Of a DNA stretch of 54,176 nt, positions 23,848 through 31,718 are shown piece by piece (the first letter of the stretch is position 1; the number at the start of each line of letters is the position of its first letter). The position numbers and the translations under genes were made by a program. The notes under the pieces are model-generated. The model saw only the letters and a program-made list of their open reading frames with translations. It was not told the origin of the DNA and made no database searches. This stretch comes from Riemerella columbina DSM 16469 (GTDB taxonomy: Bacteria; Bacteroidota; Bacteroidia; Flavobacteriales; Weeksellaceae): assembly GCF_000374405.1 (NCBI RefSeq), contig NZ_KB894217.1:222603-276778 (forward strand), written 5' to 3'.

Positions 23848-24357
23848 ATGAGCGAAGAATTAGAAATTAAAAATAAAGTCGCCTCTAGTGGGTTAGTTAA
23901 TTTTGATTTAGCAACATTGTTGCCTAAAGGCAGGCGTATAGGTATAGATTTAAAAGATTTTCTTTTTCAAGAATTAGTATTGAAAGAAAAAGATTTTCGG
24001 GAAAAGGTAAAGGCATTAAATACCGAAGATTATAGAGACTGTTTTGTATATATCTACAATTCAGCAGATGCAATAGTTCCGCTATGGGCGTATTTTTTGA
24101 TCACAGCTCGGCTCTCAGGCATTGCAAAAAAAGTAGTGTATGGCTCTGCCGAAGAATTAGAAATTATTTTAATGCACGATGCACTGGTACAATATGATTT
24201 TTCAGAACTTCAGGATAAGCGTGTTTTAGTCAAAGGCTGTACAGACCAATCTATTCCAGAGAATGCCTATGTGGAACTGGTAGAAAAATTAAAGCCTATT
24301 GTAAAATCTCTAATGTTTGGGGAAGCTTGTAGTAATGTTCCGATATTAAAAAATTAG
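23848..24357 (+). CDS. DUF2480 family protein
   Basis: A 169-residue soluble protein matching the Bacteroidota DUF2480 pattern: N-terminal GLVNFDLATLLPKGRRIGID, middle DYRDCFVYIYNSADAIVP and C-terminal VKGCTDQSIPENAYVEL ending near EACSNVP. The conserved Cys residues in KGCT and EACSNVP are suggestive of a metal or redox site, but no biochemical role is known. It follows the barrel gene by 6 nt. Confidence 0.8.
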   Translation: MSEELEIKNKVASSGLVNFDLATLLPKGRRIGIDLKDFLFQELVLKEKDFREKVKALNTEDYRDCFVYIYNSADAIVPLWAYFLITARLSGIAKKVVYGSAEELEIILMHDALVQYDFSELQDKRVLVKGCTDQSIPENAYVELVEKLKPIVKSLMFGEACSNVPILKN

Positions 24358-24435
24358 GCTTTCAGTTAAAGATTAGGAATGGTTTTTGATATGATAAACT
24401 CAATAAATAAAATTTTAAATAAAAAATAAAAAAAC

Positions 24436-25086
24436 ATGAGTTTATTAGATTTAATTACTGGGAGTACTGGCTCTCAAGTGGCAGAAAAAGCAGAATCCAA
24501 GTTTGGAATTAGCAAAAATCAAATGATGGCACTTTTGGCTGTGGCAACTCCCGTTATCATCAGTTATCTTAGAAATAAAACCAAAGATGCTAAAGAAGCA
24601 GAATCCCTAAACCACGCCCTAGATAAAGACCATGATGGAAGTATCTTGGACGATGTTTCTCAAATTGATTCTAGACAAGAAGAAGGGAATAGTATTTTGA
24701 GCCATATTTTTGGAAATAAAAAATCTGAAGTTGAAAACGAAATTTCTCAAAATACAGGAATTTCTATGGACAAGATTGGTCCAGTTTTAGCGATGTTAGC
24801 ACCTGTAATTATGGGCTATATCGGTAAACAAAAAAGAAGCAACCAAGTGAATTCTGGGGGTGGATTATCCGATTTGTTAGGTGGACTTCTAGGTGGAGGT
24901 TCTTCTCAAGGAGGTAATCCAATTAACGATTTACTAGGAAGTGTAATGGGAGGGGGTTCTAACCAATCTTCTGGTGGCGGCTTAGGAGATATTCTAGGTA
25001 ATGTGCTAGGGGGTAGTTCTAAACAATCTAAAGATAATCAAGGTGGTTTAGGTGGTTTTTTAGGAAGCATTTTAGGAGGTAAATAA
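24436..25086 (+). CDS. DUF937 domain protein with glycine-rich tail
   Basis: A 216-residue protein. The helical N-terminus has the DUF937 signature (QMMALLAVATPVIISYL) and a second copy at about 115-130 (IGPVLAMLAPVIMGYIG). Residues 135-216 are Gly/Ser/Leu-rich, with repeats of the form LGGLLGGGS and GLGDILGNVLGG. There is no signal peptide or CxxC. Function is unknown; the low-complexity tail suggests self-assembly. A terminator follows. Confidence 0.8.
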   Translation: MSLLDLITGSTGSQVAEKAESKFGISKNQMMALLAVATPVIISYLRNKTKDAKEAESLNHALDKDHDGSILDDVSQIDSRQEEGNSILSHIFGNKKSEVENEISQNTGISMDKIGPVLAMLAPVIMGYIGKQKRSNQVNSGGGLSDLLGGLLGGGSSQGGNPINDLLGSVMGGGSNQSSGGGLGDILGNVLGGSSKQSKDNQGGLGGFLGSILGGK

Positions 25087-25109
25087 TTCTTAATCATAAT
25101 ATAACAAAT

Positions 25110-25142
25110 TTGCTCAGTCAATATTTTGATTGAGCAATTTTT
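25110..25142 (+). terminator. Terminator after DUF937 gene
   Basis: A 12-bp stem, TTGCTCAGTCAA with TTGATTGAGCAA (one G.T pair), a 4-nt loop, then T-rich sequence. Confidence 0.8.
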
Positions 25143-25272
25143 ATTTGAAACGATCCTAAATTATGCGCGGTAAGTAACATTTAGCATTTATCAGCAACTT
25201 ATAAATTATAAAGCTTATGAATCGAGGCAACCATTTGGAATGTTTTGCGTCTTTAATATAAAACCTTTGTCA

Positions 25273-27408
25273 ATGAAAAAACTTATGATTCCTATAATCT
25301 GCCTACTGGTGGGCTATGGTTATGGGCAAGAAAACAAAAAACCAACTAAAGAAAGGGAAATAGAGTCGGTTACGATTACTAAACGAAAAAAAGCCGTAGA
25401 ACAAAAGGCCGACCGTACCATTTTTGATTTTTCTGAACAGCCACAACTCAATTCTGGAACAGCGCTAGAGGGAATTAAGAAACTTCCAGGTTTAGTGGCT
25501 TCCGATGTGGCAGGTATGCTCTATCAAGGGAAAATGATAGAGGTCTATATGGATGGGCGTCCACTTAATATTTCTAGTAATGAGCTGAATGCTTTTTTAG
25601 AAGGAATGCCTGCGAACAGTATTGAGCGAATAGAAATCATTACCCAACCAGGTGCCGAATTTCCTGCAACTTCTGGCGGGGCGATACTGAATATTATTAC
25701 TTCTAAATCGGCAAGAAATTACCTTACAGCAACTTATTCGGGGAATTATTCTTTTACCAATGAGGAAAAAGTGCGTTCTAGAACCAATAATTCTATTTTA
25801 CTTAATGCTAAAAATCAGTGGTTTGGCTGGCAACTCAATGCGGGACAAAATTATAGAGAAAGCATGCTGAATGGCAACACCGATAATATTTCCCAAGTAT
25901 TTACCGACCGTATAGGGCGAGGCTATTTTGTAAAAGGTGCCTTGACTTTTAATATCGGTGAAGACCGTCTATTGCTGAATTACGATTATTATAAAAATAA
26001 TAATGATGGAGACACGAATAGCTCTGGTAAGGTTTCGGGGTTCCAATATGTAAGAACCGACCATACCGATGCCATTACAGACCGCTCAGATGTTACGGCA
26101 ACTTATCAAAAAAGATTTAGTGATAGAAGCAAAAAGCTAGAACTAAAATTTAATTTTAATGATAACAAAAGCCAATTCATTCAGCAAAATATATCATTAA
26201 ACCATATGCTGACCAATGGATTAGCATTAGATAATTTATCTCACTCTAAAATTGCTAATTTTAAAGTAGACTTTTCTCAGCCCATTGCCCTATTAGACGA
26301 AGGGAAAATTAGTTTTGGTGGTTTATACGAAAAGTTAAATTTTGACACCGAAAGCAAAGGGATAACCAATTTAGATTACCAAAGACAAACGGCTTCATCT
26401 TATGTAGAACTCCAAGCCAAGAAAGGAAAGTTTGATTTTATTTTAGGAACGCGGGCTGAGGATTACGATATCTCAGGGATTACTTACAATACATCAACTA
26501 AAAATAATGATGATTTAATTCCATTTAAACAGTTTAAATTTTTTCCCAATGCTAGCGTGCAGTACAATATTGCCCCACAGCTTTATTTTGTGTTAAACTA
26601 TAATAAGAAAATTAAACTTCCGAGTGTTTCTGCCCTTAACCCCAATAATAATACTTTGGCTACGGGTAATATTTGGACTTCGGGAAATCCTAATTTGCAA
26701 CCTACGATTTTTGATAATTACGAGGCGAAACTCTCTGCTTTTGACTATGCGTTTATTGGGTATAATGTAGGTGTAGCGAAAAATCAGTTGATACAAAAAG
26801 TGACTAGAAAAGGGGATATTATTATTAATAGTCAGGAAAACTTACCAGAGTTTAGATTGCATAATTTTAATGCAGGTGTTCCATTGCCGTTTATGCTTTT
26901 AAACAAACCTCTTAGCGAGGTGATGAAAATGAATTTTAATCCTGATAAAATCAACTTTATGTATTTCTACACTGCTTATCAATACCATCAAATTCCAGAG
27001 GTAAAGACTAAAGGCTGGTGGATGTTTAATGTGATGACCCAATTGATTTTACCTAAGGACATCAAACTTGTTGCTAATTTAGGCTACCTTACAACCAAAG
27101 GAAATTATTATTATTTTGTTCCAGATAAACCATTTTTAAATTCGTTAGATATTACGGTATCCAAGAAATTTATGAATGACCGTTTGAGTGTTTCCCTATT
27201 TGCCAATGATGTTTTAAATGGACAAAGAATGCAACTGCGTTCGGTAGCGGATACGCCTAATGTAACGCTCTATAACAAATGGGATAGCCGAAGCTTTGGT
27301 ATTTCTGTCAATTATAAAATTCCAACGAAAAATAGGTTGGCAAAAGAAACTCCAATTCTCATTAAAGAAGAAAAATCAGACGATAAAGAAATCTTAAAAG
27401 GATTGTAA
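25273..27408 (+). CDS. TonB-dependent-receptor-like outer-membrane protein
   Basis: About 711 residues from the ATG at 25273 (the ATG at 25240 is upstream of a better signal start). After the signal peptide (LMIPIICLLVGYGYG) a plug domain is visible, with IESVTITKRKKAVEQ and residues through EIITQPGAEFPATSGGAILN at about 125-150, followed by about 20 barrel strands. It lacks the CarboxypepD_reg domain common in Bacteroidota members, so it is a short version. It probably takes up an unknown ligand across the outer membrane; no substrate partner such as SusD is adjacent. Confidence 0.75.
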   Translation: MKKLMIPIICLLVGYGYGQENKKPTKEREIESVTITKRKKAVEQKADRTIFDFSEQPQLNSGTALEGIKKLPGLVASDVAGMLYQGKMIEVYMDGRPLNISSNELNAFLEGMPANSIERIEIITQPGAEFPATSGGAILNIITSKSARNYLTATYSGNYSFTNEEKVRSRTNNSILLNAKNQWFGWQLNAGQNYRESMLNGNTDNISQVFTDRIGRGYFVKGALTFNIGEDRLLLNYDYYKNNNDGDTNSSGKVSGFQYVRTDHTDAITDRSDVTATYQKRFSDRSKKLELKFNFNDNKSQFIQQNISLNHMLTNGLALDNLSHSKIANFKVDFSQPIALLDEGKISFGGLYEKLNFDTESKGITNLDYQRQTASSYVELQAKKGKFDFILGTRAEDYDISGITYNTSTKNNDDLIPFKQFKFFPNASVQYNIAPQLYFVLNYNKKIKLPSVSALNPNNNTLATGNIWTSGNPNLQPTIFDNYEAKLSAFDYAFIGYNVGVAKNQLIQKVTRKGDIIINSQENLPEFRLHNFNAGVPLPFMLLNKPLSEVMKMNFNPDKINFMYFYTAYQYHQIPEVKTKGWWMFNVMTQLILPKDIKLVANLGYLTTKGNYYYFVPDKPFLNSLDITVSKKFMNDRLSVSLFANDVLNGQRMQLRSVADTPNVTLYNKWDSRSFGISVNYKIPTKNRLAKETPILIKEEKSDDKEILKGL

Positions 27409-27414
27409 AAATTA

Positions 27415-27446
27415 AAGGGGTTGTTCAAAAATATGAACAACCCCTT
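27415..27446. terminator. Terminator between the receptor and the lipoprotein gene
   Basis: Perfect 12-bp stem AAGGGGTTGTTC (27415-27426) with GAACAACCCCTT (27435-27446), between convergent genes. Confidence 0.85.
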
Positions 27447-27466
27447 CTTATAAAGCATTGAAAAAA

Positions 27467-27910
27467 TTATTTATTTTCTATTGTAGGTTGTTTTACCTGA
27501 GGTAAATATTGGTCAAATTCGCTTTTCTTGATAGGTACCAATTTAGCCCTCCCTACGGCAAACCCCATTGTGTAGTCTAGTCTAATAAAATTTTTACTTG
27601 CGGGGAACAAATTGAGTTCCAATATATCTTTATTTTCCGTTGTGGCAATAACCTTAGTGGATTGTGGTTGTGTTTCCCAGCACAGATAACTTGCGTACCC
27701 TAGATTACCAATTAGTTTATCATCTTGATATATTTTTGACTTAAGTGCAGCCCCAAAAGCTGATTTTGGTCTTATTACGCAAATCATTGATGAATTTTCA
27801 CTAATTGAATCACTAGGTGGAGTAAATTTTACATATTGTGATGTGCTAGAGCAAGAAAGACAAAAGCCTAACACGCTAAATAAACTTATGTTTTTTAAAT
27901 ATTTGTTCAT
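27467..27910 (-). CDS. DUF2846-like lipoprotein
   Basis: 147 residues with lipobox LGFCLSC. The mature part has a beta-rich core, including SSMICVIRPKSAFGAALKSK, a pattern of the DUF2846 family, and LIGNLGYASYLCWE. It is probably a small periplasmic or outer-membrane lipoprotein. It lies 11 nt after the porin gene and is co-transcribed with it. Confidence 0.7.
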   Translation of the reverse strand: MNKYLKNISLFSVLGFCLSCSSTSQYVKFTPPSDSISENSSMICVIRPKSAFGAALKSKIYQDDKLIGNLGYASYLCWETQPQSTKVIATTENKDILELNLFPASKNFIRLDYTMGFAVGRAKLVPIKKSEFDQYLPQVKQPTIENK

Positions 27911-27921
27911 TACGATAACAA

Positions 27922-28560
27922 TTAGAATTTATACCCTAATCCAAATTGAAACCCTCTATTATTTGCTGGGACTAGGTTAATATCTGAGATATTGGCTAAG
28001 CCTAAATTATATCTTGCATCAACAAATAAACCTTGTGGGAAATTATATTCGGTACCGAAGATTAGTCCAGCGTCTACTGTTTTATACCCATCATCTTTGC
28101 TCCAATTAATATCGTCATCATCTCTTGTTTCAGCACTTAATATAAATCCTAAATATCCTCCTGCATTTAATCTTAATCCTTGTACAATTTCGTATTTTAA
28201 TACTATGGGCATATTAATTTGTTGAATTCTAGATTCCATATCAAAAGTTTTATATGAAGTTATATCACCGTAACTATCATAGCGTGGATACACGATACTT
28301 AATTTTCCGCCATTTTGAATATATAATGCTTCTATTTGACCAAATAATTTATCTGAAGCTGCGGACAATGGAAACTCAGATGAAAAACCTACATAAAATC
28401 CTGTTCTGCTTGTTGAATTTAAAGTGGCTTTCCCAAAATTCAAATTGGTTTTTACATTTAGGCTAGAGAGATTAACCCCACCCTTAATTCCATAATTTAC
28501 CTTTTGACCGAAAACGGCTAATGTAGACACTAATGCCAAACTAGTAAGAATTTTTTTCAT
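27922..28560 (-). CDS. Porin/outer-membrane beta-barrel (PorT-like)
   Basis: 212 residues with a signal peptide ending AVFGQ. The N-terminal strand VNYGIKGGVNLSSL is the OMP_b-brl_2 hallmark and the C-terminus ends FQFGLGYKF. Eight strand-like stretches are visible. Its -7 box is at 28596-28589 on the minus strand. No specific transport function can be assigned. Confidence 0.8.
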   Translation of the reverse strand: MKKILTSLALVSTLAVFGQKVNYGIKGGVNLSSLNVKTNLNFGKATLNSTSRTGFYVGFSSEFPLSAASDKLFGQIEALYIQNGGKLSIVYPRYDSYGDITSYKTFDMESRIQQINMPIVLKYEIVQGLRLNAGGYLGFILSAETRDDDDINWSKDDGYKTVDAGLIFGTEYNFPQGLFVDARYNLGLANISDINLVPANNRGFQFGLGYKF

Positions 28561-28588
28561 TTCTTTATTTTTTTAAATTATTTTTTGG

Positions 28589-28596
28589 CAAAATTA
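28589..28596 (-). promoter_or_regulatory. -7 promoter box of the porin gene
   Basis: TAATTTTG on the minus strand fits TAnnTTTG, about 28 nt upstream of the ATG. Confidence 0.5.
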
Positions 28597-28671
28597 GGAT
28601 GTATTGGAGCTAATTCTATGGATAATTATTTCTAACAGAAGAAAAAAATTACTAAAACCAAAAAAAAGTTT

Positions 28672-28679
28672 TAATTTTG
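28672..28679 (+). promoter_or_regulatory. -7 promoter box of the XRE regulator gene
   Basis: TAATTTTG fits TAnnTTTG, 14 nt before the ATG at 28694. Confidence 0.45.
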
Positions 28680-28693
28680 AAAAAAAATAAAAT

Positions 28694-29047
28694 ATGTTAT
28701 TAGGCGAAAAGTTAAAACAAGCAAGGTTAAATAAGAATTATTCTCAAGAGTATATGGCTGAGGTTTTGGAAGTTTCTCAAAAAACTTATTCTAATTTTGA
28801 GAATAATAAGACCACTCCTAACTTTAGTCAAATTGAGAAAATAGCACAAATACTAGAAGTGAGTGTATTGGATTTTTTATCGCAAGAAAAATTTTCTTTA
28901 AACTATCATAAGCCTTCAGGCGGTAATAATGGATATATTATCAATCAGTTACCTGAAAAACTTATAGAGCAATACGAACTTCGTATAAAGAAATTAGAAG
29001 AGGAAAATATTTACCTTAAATCCCTTTTAGATAGATTTACAAAATAG
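28694..29047 (+). CDS. XRE-family transcriptional regulator with coiled coil
   Basis: A 117-residue protein. The N-terminal HTH (residues 5-60) includes LNKNYSQEYMAEVLEVSQKT and ends with VLDFLSQE. The C-terminal helix (about 88-115, ELRIKKLEEENIYLKSLLDR) is a leucine-zipper-like coiled coil for dimerisation. It is a single-gene unit divergent from the porin gene, whose promoter is about 100 nt away, and could regulate it. The pattern of HTH plus short zipper is common in Bacteroidota. Confidence 0.8.
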   Translation: MLLGEKLKQARLNKNYSQEYMAEVLEVSQKTYSNFENNKTTPNFSQIEKIAQILEVSVLDFLSQEKFSLNYHKPSGGNNGYIINQLPEKLIEQYELRIKKLEEENIYLKSLLDRFTK

Positions 29048-29051
29048 AAGT

Positions 29052-29735
29052 TTATTTTTCACAAGCTTTCCAAATAGCGTCGCGTTGTGGAATGGGCGCT
29101 ACAATATCCAATGGTTCTTTGCTTACGGGATGGATGAATTGTAGGCGTCTGGCGTGTAGGGAAATGCCTCCATCTGGATTAGAACGCGGTGCACCATACT
29201 TTAAATCCCCTTTGATGGGAATACCAATTTTAGACAATTGGGCTCTTATTTGGTGGTGTCTACCCGTTTCCAAATCAATTTCTAATAACTGATAATGGTC
29301 TAAAGTTTTGATGACTTGATAGGTTAAAATCGCTTGTTTAGCCCCTTCGGTAACTCTGGGAAATACAATGGCTTTGTTGTTTTTCTCATTTTTTTTAAGG
29401 TAATGCACCAAGCGTTGCGATGGGGAAACCATTTCCTTTGGAACTACTGCCCAATAGGTTTTTTGAATTTCCCTATTTTTAATCATTTGTGTTAGCCTAG
29501 ATAGCGCTTTGGAAGTCTTAGCGTAAATTACCAATCCCGAAGTCGGGCGGTCAATACGATGGACTAAACCTAAATACACATTACCAGGTTTTTGGTCACG
29601 AACTTTTATAAAATCTTTTATCAAGTCTAATAATGAAGCATCCCCAGTTTTATCACCTTGCACCAGTTGCCCTGCCTTTTTATTAATGATAAAAAGGTGG
29701 TTATCTTCATAAATAATTTGTTCGGTGATATCCAT
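29052..29735 (-). CDS. RluA-family RNA pseudouridine synthase
   Basis: A 227-residue enzyme. The catalytic motif HRIDRPTSG (Asp) is at about 64-72, preceded by INKKAGQLVQ and followed by ETGRHHQIRAQL and LHARRLQF, all characteristic of RluA/RluC/TruC enzymes. There is no S4 domain. Target RNA is undefined. It lies last in a - strand set with panB and a small membrane protein (12-nt gap). Confidence 0.9.
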   Translation of the reverse strand: MDITEQIIYEDNHLFIINKKAGQLVQGDKTGDASLLDLIKDFIKVRDQKPGNVYLGLVHRIDRPTSGLVIYAKTSKALSRLTQMIKNREIQKTYWAVVPKEMVSPSQRLVHYLKKNEKNNKAIVFPRVTEGAKQAILTYQVIKTLDHYQLLEIDLETGRHHQIRAQLSKIGIPIKGDLKYGAPRSNPDGGISLHARRLQFIHPVSKEPLDIVAPIPQRDAIWKACEK

Positions 29736-29747
29736 TATGATGAGTTC

Positions 29748-30062
29748 TTATCGTCTTGGTCTAGCCATGAAAGAAAGTACTACGCCTCCAAGTAATCCTA
29801 CTGTTTTTATAACGGCAAATGGACTTGCCAAAGGCAGTAAAGCACCTATGATACACAATGCAGAGGATAAAAACATCAGTTTGCGTTTTGTAGGGTCTGG
29901 TAAAACCGTTGCCATTAGTATAAAGCTAGCACCAATTAATATATAAAATAGCCTATTAGATAAGAAACTATTAATTTCTGGTGAAAATAGATTAAACCAA
30001 CCTACGACAATGCAGAATAGTGCAGCGATGGAAATAATACCTTGTAATGTTCTTTTGTCCAT
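29748..30062 (-). CDS. Four-helix membrane protein of unknown function
   Basis: A 104-residue protein with four hydrophobic segments (about 8-25, 33-50, 62-78, 82-98) and short basic loops such as PDPTKRK. No family is recognised. It begins 3 nt after the panB stop and 12 nt before the pseudouridine synthase gene, so it is an operon member. Confidence 0.65.
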   Translation of the reverse strand: MDKRTLQGIISIAALFCIVVGWFNLFSPEINSFLSNRLFYILIGASFILMATVLPDPTKRKLMFLSSALCIIGALLPLASPFAVIKTVGLLGGVVLSFMARPRR

Positions 30063-30065
30063 ATT

Positions 30066-30881
30066 TTAATAACTTTCGTTTTGATTGGGGAAATTTTGTG
30101 TTTTTACATCCTGTACATATTGGGATACCGCCCCAGTAATTTCGGTATATAAATCCAGATAGCGTCTTAGGAATTTCGGGGAAAAATCTTGGTTCATCCC
30201 TGTCATATCTTGGTAAACTAATACTTGTCCATCACAATCTACCCCAGCGCCAATCCCAATAGTGGGGATAGAAATACTTTCTGTTACTTTTTTGGCTAAT
30301 GCCGCAGGGATTTTTTCTAATACCAAGGCGAAGCATCCTAATTCTTCTAAAAGTTTAGCATCTCGGATGAGTTTTTCGGCTTCGGCGTCTTCTTTGGCTC
30401 TCACTTTATAAGTGCCGAACTGATATATTGATTGTGGAGTAAGTCCTAGATGTCCCATTACGGGGATACCCGCGTTTACAATTTTTTTTATCGATTTTGC
30501 GACTTCTTCGCCTCCTTCTAGTTTTATGGCGTGGGCTTCTGCCTCTTTCATGATTCTAATCGCAGATTCTAAGGCTTTATCGGCATTACTTTGGTAGGTT
30601 CCGAAGGGCAAATCTACTACCACCAAGGCACGCTCTACCCCGCGAATTACGGATTGGGCATGGTAAATCATTTGGTCTAGCGTAATGGGGAGTGTGGTTT
30701 CAAATCCCGCCATTACATTCGCTGCGGAATCGCCTACCAAAATGGCATCTACGCCACCTGCATCTACCATTTTTGCCGTAGTAAAATCGTATGCCGTTAG
30801 CATAGTGATTTTCTCTCTCTGAAACTTCATCAAGCGTAGCGTTTCAGTTGTAATTTTTTTAATTTCGGAATGTTTAGACAT
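30066..30881 (-). CDS. panB: 3-methyl-2-oxobutanoate hydroxymethyltransferase
   Basis: A 271-residue (beta/alpha)8 enzyme that transfers a hydroxymethyl group from 5,10-methylene-THF to ketoisovalerate in pantothenate synthesis. Motifs: [18 protein letters not shown], the metal site [30 protein letters not shown] and IGIGAG. The length fits. It is 35 nt downstream of the Crp/Fnr gene on the same strand; panC/panD are not in the window. Confidence 0.95.
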   Translation of the reverse strand: MSKHSEIKKITTETLRLMKFQREKITMLTAYDFTTAKMVDAGGVDAILVGDSAANVMAGFETTLPITLDQMIYHAQSVIRGVERALVVVDLPFGTYQSNADKALESAIRIMKEAEAHAIKLEGGEEVAKSIKKIVNAGIPVMGHLGLTPQSIYQFGTYKVRAKEDAEAEKLIRDAKLLEELGCFALVLEKIPAALAKKVTESISIPTIGIGAGVDCDGQVLVYQDMTGMNQDFSPKFLRRYLDLYTEITGAVSQYVQDVKTQNFPNQNESY

Positions 30882-30916
30882 GGTAAAAATTAGAGGGTTT
30901 TTAATTCAGTAGGGAA

Positions 30917-31630
30917 TTATAAAGATACATGACCGAGTCTTTTCAATTTTTCGTGGTCTAAGATTTTGATATTTCTGCCTTCCACTTCTATAAGGTCATC
31001 GTTTTTGAATTCAGAAATCAGCCTTATTGCACTTTCAGTAGCAGTACCGATGAGGTTGGCAATTTCTTCTCTCGTTAATGAAATCCCGATAAAACCTTCT
31101 GGGTCTGTACCAATTTTCAGCTCTAGTAACAATAAAATTTCTGCTAAACGCTCCCTAACGGTTTTTTGCGCTAAAATGGTAATGGTATTGGAAGATTCCC
31201 CAAGTTCAAATGCAATTTTTTGAAGCATAACAAAGGATAGTTTGGGGTCGGCTTCTAAAATTTGTAGAAAAATATCACAAGGAATGAGTGTTGTTTCAAG
31301 TTCGGTCATCGCTTCGGCTCTGGCTTGGAAATTTTCGTCGCAGAATAGAGAACGGTAGCCGATGATATCCCCTTCTTTAATAATTCTAAGGATTTGGTCT
31401 TTACCATAGACCCCAGATTTCGATAGTTTGGCAGTTCCTTTGTTGATAAAATAAACGCCTTTCACAGATTCACCATCATCAAAAATCACTTCCCCTTTGC
31501 TAAAGGTTAACGATTGTTTAGCCGAGGTATATTTCTCAAAATCTTGCTTGCTGAGGTTCTCAGCAAAATAATGGTCGTTAAAAACTTCTTGAAACTTTTT
31601 TTTTATTTCTACTTGTTTCTCAAAAGACAT
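30917..31630 (-). CDS. Crp/Fnr-family transcriptional regulator
   Basis: 237 residues from the ATG at 31630. A cyclic-nucleotide-binding-like domain (about 20-140, GEVIFDDGESVKGVYFINKG) is followed by a dimer helix and a winged HTH (about 180-210, LTREEIANLIGTATESAIRL). It has no N-terminal cysteine set of a 4Fe-4S Fnr. It is divergent from the cbb3 oxidase cluster, suggesting control of that operon. The frame continues upstream to 31675 but the -7 box at 31655-31648 lies inside, fixing the start. Confidence 0.85.
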   Translation of the reverse strand: MSFEKQVEIKKKFQEVFNDHYFAENLSKQDFEKYTSAKQSLTFSKGEVIFDDGESVKGVYFINKGTAKLSKSGVYGKDQILRIIKEGDIIGYRSLFCDENFQARAEAMTELETTLIPCDIFLQILEADPKLSFVMLQKIAFELGESSNTITILAQKTVRERLAEILLLLELKIGTDPEGFIGISLTREEIANLIGTATESAIRLISEFKNDDLIEVEGRNIKILDHEKLKRLGHVSL

Positions 31631-31647
31631 AAAGTGATATTTATCAG

Positions 31648-31655
31648 CAAAAATA
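31648..31655 (-). promoter_or_regulatory. -7 promoter box of the Crp/Fnr gene
   Basis: TATTTTTG on the minus strand fits TAnnTTTG, about 18 nt before the ATG at 31630. Confidence 0.55.
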
Positions 31656-31690
31656 CTACTTTTTAATATGTACAACCAAGTTTTTTATCA

Positions 31691-31698
31691 TATTTTTG
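31691..31698 (+). promoter_or_regulatory. -7 promoter box of ccoI
   Basis: TATTTTTG fits TAnnTTTG, 21 nt before the ATG at 31719. It is divergent from the Crp/Fnr promoter 36 nt away; no clear palindromic operator is seen between them. Confidence 0.5.
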
Positions 31699-31718
31699 TA
31701 GACTAAACCCAATTCTTG

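Noticed and set aside
31631..31675. Longer start (31675) for the Crp/Fnr regulator
   Set aside because: The -7 box at 31655-31648 is downstream of it, and MSFEKQ at 31630 is a natural start.
31631..31718. FNR-type palindrome TTGATnnnnATCAA between the Crp/Fnr gene and ccoI
   Set aside because: No acceptable match on either strand.
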